A DNA stretch of 9,828 bases, taken from Planctomycetota bacterium (GTDB taxonomy: Bacteria > Planctomycetota > B129-G9). The translations under genes and the position numbers were made by a program. The stretch's first letter is position 1. Each line of letters begins with the position of its first letter. Shown here in pieces: positions 4,884 to 9,828 of the stretch. The stretch spans positions 1 to 9,828 of the forward strand of contig QNCA01000028.1 of assembly GCA_003644325.1 (NCBI GenBank). Direction: 5' to 3'. A model generated the notes under the pieces. The model made no database searches, was not told where the DNA came from, and saw only the letters and a program-made list of their open reading frames with translations.

Positions 4884-6411
4884 AACGGTTCTCCTGCTCG
4901 AAGGTTTCGGCGAGAATATAGATTTTCTCCGGGAGTTGATGGAGAAAAGCGGCCTCGGCGCAAAGGTCTGCGCCGACACCGCCGCGCTCGAAACCGCCCT
5001 GAAGGAGGGCGCGGGCCTGGTACTGCTTGATATAAGCAATCCCGATTTGTCGCGCCTGGACATCACCGGCCTCGGCTTCACAGACCCGCGCGAATACGTC
5101 GAGTCCACCGTCAAGCACACCGCCGAGGCGGCCCGGCGCGCGGGGAAACCGCTGCTGGTAATCCTCGGCAGGGACGACAGCGAGGCCCGCTTCACGGAAG
5201 CGGGAGCAGTCGTTGCCGACTTCGTCACCCAGCCTTATTATCCCGACGAACTGGTCAAGCGTATCCGAAAGTCGCTTGGCATTTCAACAAAGAAAACCCT
5301 TCCAGAGGCAGCCAGGATGAATACGGACAGCCTGAAACTACAACTGCTCAGAAATCTGCTCGACGACGGTGTCGCCACCATCAGCCCCATCTGCGACACC
5401 GACTCGCCGTTCGGCTACACTTATCCCTCTCTGAGCAAATACGTGGACCTGACACCGGAAAAGATGGTGGAGATGCTGGACGACATGGCCTCGCGAGCCA
5501 TACTGAGCCGCAAACTCCACGACAAGATTCACATCTGCCCCACCTGCAACCGTTACAACATGAACTTCCGCGAGGTCTGCCCCGAGTGCGGCAGTCCCGA
5601 CATCGACGTGCAGGAGATGATACACCACTTCGCCTGCGGGCACGTGGGGCCGATGAGCCGGTTCCAGCAGGGCCTGCGGCTGATTTGCCCGAAGTGCCGC
5701 GCGGAACTCCGGCATATCGGCCTGGATTACGAAAAACCCACCGAGACCTACCTCTGCCGCGTCAACGGACACATCTTCACCGAACCGGACGTCGAGGCGG
5801 TCTGCGTGGCATGCGGCGGCAAGTTCTCCCCCAAGGACCTCATCGACCGAAGCATCTATTCCTACGAACTGACGGGCCGCGCGGAAGACGTGGTACAGAT
5901 GGGCCAACTGGAGCCCACCCAGATAGACCCCCTGCTGCTGGACCGGCAGGTCGGGCTGTACCACTTCGCCTACTTCGAGCGTGAACTCGCCACGGAGATC
6001 AGCCGTTCGACCAGGCACAAGCACCCCTTCGGGCTGATAATCTTGGGCATCGACTTCTACGAGGACTTCGTAAAGAAGTTCGGCCGGTCCGACGCGTTGC
6101 AGTACCTCGCGACGCTGGGACAGGTAATCAAGGAGATGATGCGAATGTCGGACGTGCCGGCGCGATACAAGACGCAGAACGTCGCCATGCTCCTCTCCGA
6201 GACTCCCCGGGACGGCTGCGTGGCGTTCCTCAAGCGCCTGCGGGAAAGGCTGGAGCATGTCAAGCTCCCGCGTACGGACGTGAAGATATCAATAAGCGCG
6301 GGTATAAGCGTATTCCCCGAGCACGGCGAGGAAGGCGCTACGCTGCTCGCCGCCGCCGAGGAGGCATTCGAGCGCGCCGTGAACACGGGACGCGACCTCA
6401 TTGCCAAATAG
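4876..6411 (+). CDS. REC-like / TackOD1-like zinc / degenerate GGDEF protein
   Basis: A 511-residue cytoplasmic signalling protein. Residues 1-135 are receiver-like (VLLLEGF with E9, LVLLDIS with D52), but the conserved Lys of the fifth strand is Q118 (FVTQPYYPDEL), so normal phosphorylation switching is doubtful. Residues 150-330 form a Cys/His-rich middle: CPTC (221-224), CPEC (235-238), HHFACGH (250-256), CPKC (271-274), C294/H299 and CVAC (310-313). It resembles the TackOD1 output domain and probably binds zinc. Residues 375-511 have the GGDEF fold, but GG(D/E)EF is replaced by KTQNV (432-436), so no diguanylate cyclase activity is expected. The inhibitory-site motif RxxD is intact (R423-M-S-D426) at the normal five-residue distance, as in receptor-type domains such as PelD. 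Start: ATG 4876 with GGAGG 5 nt upstream, preferred over TTG 4864. Likely a c-di-GMP receptor for the neighbouring polysaccharide genes. Confidence 0.8.
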   Translation: MPETVLLLEGFGENIDFLRELMEKSGLGAKVCADTAALETALKEGAGLVLLDISNPDLSRLDITGLGFTDPREYVESTVKHTAEAARRAGKPLLVILGRDDSEARFTEAGAVVADFVTQPYYPDELVKRIRKSLGISTKKTLPEAARMNTDSLKLQLLRNLLDDGVATISPICDTDSPFGYTYPSLSKYVDLTPEKMVEMLDDMASRAILSRKLHDKIHICPTCNRYNMNFREVCPECGSPDIDVQEMIHHFACGHVGPMSRFQQGLRLICPKCRAELRHIGLDYEKPTETYLCRVNGHIFTEPDVEAVCVACGGKFSPKDLIDRSIYSYELTGRAEDVVQMGQLEPTQIDPLLLDRQVGLYHFAYFERELATEISRSTRHKHPFGLIILGIDFYEDFVKKFGRSDALQYLATLGQVIKEMMRMSDVPARYKTQNVAMLLSETPRDGCVAFLKRLRERLEHVKLPRTDVKISISAGISVFPEHGEEGATLLAAAEEAFERAVNTGRDLIAK

Positions 6412-6466
6412 AAAGATCGTTTACGGGAAAACCGCATTCATCCTGCACTTTGGCGGATTGAACGCT

Positions 6467-8806
6467 ATGGCATTGAAAGAATCCACTATCATCGTCGCCG
6501 TACTCCTGCTGGCAGGGCTTTCAGCGGGATGCTTCAGCGATGTCAAATGCGTAAGGGACGTTGAACGCGAGCAGCGCGCCTACTCACTGGACGTAAGGAC
6601 GCCCGACCCCACGGAGCGAATGTACGCCGGGCGGCCCGACGGGCGCCCGATTCACGAAAACACCGGCCGCATAGACCTCACACGTCCGCTGACCCTCACG
6701 CGAAGCATAGACATAGCGCTGGAAGCCCACCCCGAAGTCCGCCGCCTACAGGCCAAGATCGACGGCGCAAAGGCCCACACCCGGGAACTGGAGACGATGG
6801 GCTGGGCCGAGTTCCTGGCGGACATTACCTACGTGCCGGACGCAAAAATGTTCCTGAGCGAGCCCCGGTACTACCCCGGCGACCGACTGCGCAACAACGT
6901 CACCCGCTTCAACGTGGCGCTGCGGCAGCCCGTCTACTTCGAGTGGCAGCGTCGGCGTGGACTGCTCAACGCAAACAACGAGGAGATTGCGCGGCTGCAG
7001 GTCGAACTGGAAATGAAGAAAAACGAGGTCGTCGCCTCGGTCTGCCGCGCCTACTTGGAGGTGACCAGGGCGCGCCGCGGCTGCGAGCATCGCCGCGGCG
7101 TGTATCATCTCGACCAGAAGCGCGTCTCGCTGGTGCGAAAACTCGTCGAGCGCAAACTTCTGTTGCCGTCCTCGGAGCACAAGGCGGTCAATTTCATGGA
7201 GGCCGCCCGGCGCGACTGGCACGCCGCACAAGGCGTCCTCCGCTCCGCGGAGCGCAAACTTAAAAATATCCTGGGAATCGATTCCCGCCTCCACGCCGAT
7301 ATCGTCCCTATCGAGTTCGTGGAGATTCCGCTTATCCCCTTTGAAGAAGCGCGTGACTATCTTATCAACCACAGCATGGAATTTGACGCCCTGGACCATG
7401 CGGTAGAGAAGGCCCGCTGGGACAAGGAATTCAACCGATGGGAGGATATCGACCTCGACTTCTATGTCCGCTACGGTTACGACATGGAGGACTGGAGCAA
7501 GGGGGTCGACGACTTCCTCATACTCAGCCTGGCGTTTCGATACCCGCTGATGCACCTGAAGGCGCGCAACGCCCGGGTCGTCCGCTGGCTCAAGCGGATG
7601 GAGGAATTTGAAATAGAGCGCGAGGTACAGCAACAACGCCTGCTCAACAAACTGGAGACCGTTTACGCCACGGTGGAAGAGCACCGCGCAGAGATGCAGT
7701 CCTGGCTCTCCGCCATGGAAGAGGCAAAAGAGAACCTGCGCATGGCGCACATATTCGAGCAAAAGGGCACCACGGACGAAAGCCTCAAGACCGACCCGGA
7801 AAACATACTCTTCTCCATCATCTCCGCAATAGCCATTCTCAACGCCCGATTCAAGTGCGAAGAGGCGCGCCTCGACTACCTCGGCGCCATAATGGACCAA
7901 TATACCCTGCTGGACAGGGCGGCGGAACTGGCGGAGTTCGCCAGGCCCTACGACCCCGACGTCAGGTACGCCGCGCAATCACGCTCCCTGCTCGTCAATC
8001 GGACCCGGGCGATACTGGAATCGCCGGACGAACGCATGCGTCTGCTTGAAACCTGTGAAGACGAGTGCATCTCCGCGCTCTACCTGCGTGTCGAACCGTC
8101 GCAATTCCGCCTGAACGCACTGACGGAGTTCATTGCGCAGGCCCACAGGGACAAGATGTCCGTCTTTGCCGTCATGGGCGATGAGAGGTGGCTCGACGCC
8201 GAGACCGGCGAAACCGCGGAAAAGGAGATATCGGAATTCCTTGCCCTGCAAGAACGCTGCCTCGCTCACGCTTCCGGAGAGGCGGAAGAGACCGATGCCG
8301 TCCGGGACAACTCCCGTAAGTTCTTCGACGGCCTTCACATCGATTTCCGAGGAAAGCGCCTGGCCGATTGGAACGACGGGCAGGTCTGGTCGAAAGACCG
8401 CAAGGAGAGACTCTCAAGCATATTGGCGGGCGCGCGCAGTTCCCTCGACGCGGCCCCCGGCCGCCTCTCGCTGGGCTTCTCCATTGACGGGGCCGCCCCC
8501 GATGACCTGTACGCCGACATCGCCGAAAATTGCAGCCAAATCTGCGTTTACCTGCACAAGAACAAGCAGAACGAAGTGGTGACCGCCGCCGAGCCTATCC
8601 TCCTCCAATTTGCTTCGGGCGGCGCTCAGATAAAAGTCGTGCTCGAAACTGACGCGCATCTGCCCGCGGACCAGACCTATCATAAACAGGGTAGTTACAT
8701 GCTCTGGGGGGAGATGGCCGAGATCGCCGAGAAACTCCAGCCGCACCCGGCATTCGGCGGCATCTTCATCGACGATTTCCACAACCTTTTGTCACTCAAG
8801 AAATAA
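6467..8806 (+). CDS. TolC-like outer-membrane lipoprotein fused to TIM-barrel domain
   Basis: A 779-residue fusion. A signal peptide (hydrophobic 8-20) ends in LSAG-C22, a lipobox, so it should be a lipoprotein. Residues 75-485 follow the outer-membrane efflux protein (TolC/OEP) plan: LTLTRSIDIALEAHPEVRRL, a coiled-coil helix pair, NVALRQPVYFEWQRRR and AYLEVTRARR, then a second repeat with LILSLAFRYPLMH and long Glu/Arg-rich helices. Such proteins form trimeric export channels. Residues 500-779 are a separate domain with the strand signatures of a glycoside-hydrolase-like TIM barrel: ALYLRVEPS, FIAQAHRDKMSVFAVMGDERWL, FDGLHIDFR (620-628), CVYLHK, KVVLETDA (723-730) and FGGIFIDDF (763-771). 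The acidic residues in these strand ends (D621, D626, E727, D729, D769, D770) are candidate active-site groups. A channel plus a hydrolase suggests export and trimming of the polysaccharide, comparable to PgaA with PgaB. It lies 55 bp behind the previous gene, so is probably in one operon. The ATG at 6467 is chosen for the signal peptide; its ribosome site (GGCGG) is weak. Confidence 0.75.
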   Translation: MALKESTIIVAVLLLAGLSAGCFSDVKCVRDVEREQRAYSLDVRTPDPTERMYAGRPDGRPIHENTGRIDLTRPLTLTRSIDIALEAHPEVRRLQAKIDGAKAHTRELETMGWAEFLADITYVPDAKMFLSEPRYYPGDRLRNNVTRFNVALRQPVYFEWQRRRGLLNANNEEIARLQVELEMKKNEVVASVCRAYLEVTRARRGCEHRRGVYHLDQKRVSLVRKLVERKLLLPSSEHKAVNFMEAARRDWHAAQGVLRSAERKLKNILGIDSRLHADIVPIEFVEIPLIPFEEARDYLINHSMEFDALDHAVEKARWDKEFNRWEDIDLDFYVRYGYDMEDWSKGVDDFLILSLAFRYPLMHLKARNARVVRWLKRMEEFEIEREVQQQRLLNKLETVYATVEEHRAEMQSWLSAMEEAKENLRMAHIFEQKGTTDESLKTDPENILFSIISAIAILNARFKCEEARLDYLGAIMDQYTLLDRAAELAEFARPYDPDVRYAAQSRSLLVNRTRAILESPDERMRLLETCEDECISALYLRVEPSQFRLNALTEFIAQAHRDKMSVFAVMGDERWLDAETGETAEKEISEFLALQERCLAHASGEAEETDAVRDNSRKFFDGLHIDFRGKRLADWNDGQVWSKDRKERLSSILAGARSSLDAAPGRLSLGFSIDGAAPDDLYADIAENCSQICVYLHKNKQNEVVTAAEPILLQFASGGAQIKVVLETDAHLPADQTYHKQGSYMLWGEMAEIAEKLQPHPAFGGIFIDDFHNLLSLKK

Positions 8807-8842
8807 GCGCCGTTCCACATCCCGGTTCCGTCCCGCCGTGTG

Positions 8843-9010
8843 CTCAAGGTGACCGGGTTTTCGACCTCGGCGACTTCGGTGACTGAAAGGTGACCGTCAC
8901 CATTACCCATTCGGACCCTGACGGGTCCTCAGGGCGAGGACCCGGAACGGGCGGAGCGCGGGCCCCCCGACTTGTCGGGGGGGGGCCGCTCGTAGATGGT
9001 GACTGTCACC
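8843..9010 (+). repeat. Composite REP-like repeat, cluster 4
   Basis: Arm CTCAAGGTGACCGGGTTTTC followed by GACCTCGG and GACTGAAAG, core GGTGACCGTCACC (8889-8901), a GC-rich hairpin zone, then CGTAGAT plus core GGTGACTGTCACC (8998-9010). It is the inverted equivalent of 10-107. The hairpin zone can form either GGACCC/GGGTCC (8913-8928) or a 9-bp stem CGGGTCCTC/GAGGACCCG (8922-8944), which exclude each other, plus a C6GA/TCG6 stem with a CTTG loop (8963-8982). It lies 37 bp behind the TolC-fusion gene and may end its transcript. Confidence 0.8.
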
Positions 9011-9306
9011 TTTGCCCCTATCGTAGATTAGCCCGTCCGGGCCGCAAGGAAGCGCCCGACATTGTTCAGAAAAAATCAGCCAACTTGCGTATGTAGTGAA
9101 CTTCCGCACAATGCTGTCGAAAATCCCCACACGTCTCCATACCTTGTAGGGAATCCCATCGACGTGAACAAGCCGGCCCAGATTGCCCTTGTTCCTTAAC
9201 TTCCGAGTGTTGCGAGGATTAAGGAAATCCACCTGGGGGAATCCAGTCGGTACGGCGTTTGCGAGAGATTTAGCGCACCATGGTAGACATAACAGGGAGT
9301 GGCGTG
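9011..9306. other. Intergenic region upstream of PilZ gene
   Basis: About 300 bases without a convincing gene. A minus-strand frame over 8903-9319 runs through the repeat cluster and shows no family signal. A degenerate arm of the REP-like repeat lies at 9066-9088 (reverse complement of CAAGTTGGCTGATTTTTTC). An inverted repeat lies at 9192-9226 (separate entry). No good -35/-10 pair was found for the PilZ gene. Confidence 0.4.
9192..9226. promoter_or_regulatory. Inverted repeat TTCCTTAA/TTAAGGAA
   Basis: TTCCTTAA (9192-9199) and TTAAGGAA (9219-9226) are perfectly complementary with 19 bases between, and TCC (9202-9204) with GGA (9216-9218) adds an inner pairing. It sits about 80 bp before the PilZ start. 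It could be an operator or leader hairpin, or a remnant of a dispersed intergenic repeat. Confidence 0.35.
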
Positions 9307-9726
9307 ATGATAGCGACAACCAAGAAAGCGGATCGCAGGAAAAGCGAGCGATTTTCCATGACCCACAGCACGGTGGTCTATAAAAGGTCCGGGCTCCTCT
9401 CTTTTATAGGCAACGGTTTCAGCGCGAACAACCCTCTCGTGAACATGGGCCGGGGCGGCGCGCAGTTCATAGCGCCCGAATACATAAAGCCGGGCACCGG
9501 GCTGGTACTCCAGGTTGACGTGCCCGCGTTCGTCGGGGGCATGTGTTTCAAGGCTCAAACGGTGTGGGCCAAGAAATTACCCGGCAAAAAGGCGTACCGA
9601 ACAGGGGTTAAATTTCTGAAGTGCGACAAGGAAACCCGCCGGCGGCTCGACACCCTGCGAAAAGACGTCTTCTTCAGAACCACCAAGAACCAGGTGGGCA
9701 AACCGAAAAAACTCAAGGTCGGCTAA
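9307..9726 (+). CDS. PilZ-domain protein (c-di-GMP receptor)
   Basis: A 139-residue protein with a single PilZ domain. The N-terminal RxxxR c-di-GMP-binding motif is R11-K-S-E-R15. The second motif, normally (D/N)xSxxG, appears as N46-M-G-R-G-G51, with Gly in place of the usual Ser. The following beta-barrel strands are recognisable (AQFIAPEYIKPGTGLVLQVD, FKAQTVWAKKL, AYRTGVKFLKC), as is the closing helix (ETRRRLDTLRK). Lengths between motifs are slightly longer than usual (residues 25-45), and the tail is basic. ATG 9307 has GGGAG 7 nt upstream and is favoured over ATG 9280, which would add nine residues. No other domain is fused, so it is probably an adaptor that carries the c-di-GMP signal to a partner, possibly the glycosyltransferase at 3249-4574 (inference). 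Confidence 0.8.
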   Translation: MIATTKKADRRKSERFSMTHSTVVYKRSGLLSFIGNGFSANNPLVNMGRGGAQFIAPEYIKPGTGLVLQVDVPAFVGGMCFKAQTVWAKKLPGKKAYRTGVKFLKCDKETRRRLDTLRKDVFFRTTKNQVGKPKKLKVG

Positions 9727-9749
9727 GCAAAAAGGCAGGTCAAGTTGAG
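9722..9749 (-). repeat. Degenerate REP-like arm overlapping PilZ stop codon
   Basis: GCTAAGCAAAAAGGCAGGTC then AAGTTGAG resembles the reverse-orientation arm at 79-107 (TTAACAAAAACTCAGTCAAC then TTGAG). Its first bases include the TAA stop (9724-9726) of the PilZ gene. No core GGTGAC..GTCACC is attached. Nothing else is recognised in the last 79 bases of the window. Confidence 0.5.
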
Positions 9750-9828
9750 CATGGCGCCGAACCGTTGCCGTAATCGACATCTTGCCAACCGCTCTCGCGC
9801 ATCCTCCCACCCTCCGCAGAGAAGCCGG

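Noticed and set aside
5338..6258. Long minus-strand frame (306 residues) inside the REC/GGDEF gene, and a 410-residue one at 6746-7978
   Set aside because: Both are antisense shadows caused by high GC at third positions of the real genes and show no domain pattern.
8903..9319. 138-residue minus-strand frame upstream of the PilZ gene
   Set aside because: About a third is repeat sequence, the rest resembles translated dispersed intergenic repeats (NPRNTRKLRN), and no family is recognised.

Overview
This window looks like part of the chromosome of an uncultured Gram-negative bacterium. The genes are GC-rich, there is a lipoprotein-type outer-membrane channel, and the intergenic spaces are full of REP-like palindromes built on GGTGACAGTCACC. 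That repeat style and the signalling-rich gene set suggest a planctomycete-like (PVC) or similar environmental lineage. This is only an impression, because no marker gene is present. There is no rRNA, tRNA, CRISPR array, transposase or phage gene.

Left part (1-2030): after a repeat cluster (10-107), three small genes lie head to tail on the minus strand. In transcription order they are a standalone sigma-70 region-4-like HTH protein (1496-1215), a single-domain receiver protein (1126-680) and a small single-pass membrane protein (640-245). They form a plausible regulatory operon. About 530 bases upstream of it hold no convincing gene, but do contain GTATAC palindromes.

Middle (2030-3175): a 138-residue protein (2542-2958) carries a motif resembling the C-terminal glycyl-radical loop of anaerobic ribonucleotide reductase (SRIVGYY..NWNKSKLGELRDR). 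It has a good promoter, a pair of nearly identical 12-bp sites spaced exactly 30 bp apart upstream of that promoter, and a long leader. The whole cassette is bracketed by direct copies of a two-part repeat. One part is an 80-bp double-palindrome module whose inner spacer keeps TATAAT and ATTAGCAAA while the rest diverges.

Right part (3249-9726): this is the main functional unit. A PgaC/BcsA-type processive family 2 glycosyltransferase (minus, 4574-3249) is divergent from two plus-strand genes. The first (4876-6411) encodes a receiver-like domain, a cysteine-rich zinc-binding middle that resembles TackOD1, and a degenerate GGDEF domain that has lost the catalytic motif but kept the RxxD c-di-GMP I-site. 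The second (6467-8806) encodes an apparently new fusion: an outer-membrane TolC-like lipoprotein with a glycoside-hydrolase-like TIM barrel at its C-terminus. A PilZ protein (9307-9726) follows after another repeat cluster. Together these read as a c-di-GMP-responsive exopolysaccharide synthesis and export locus. It is analogous to Pga, Bcs or Pel systems but has different parts: no separate PgaA, PgaB, PgaD or BcsC is visible.
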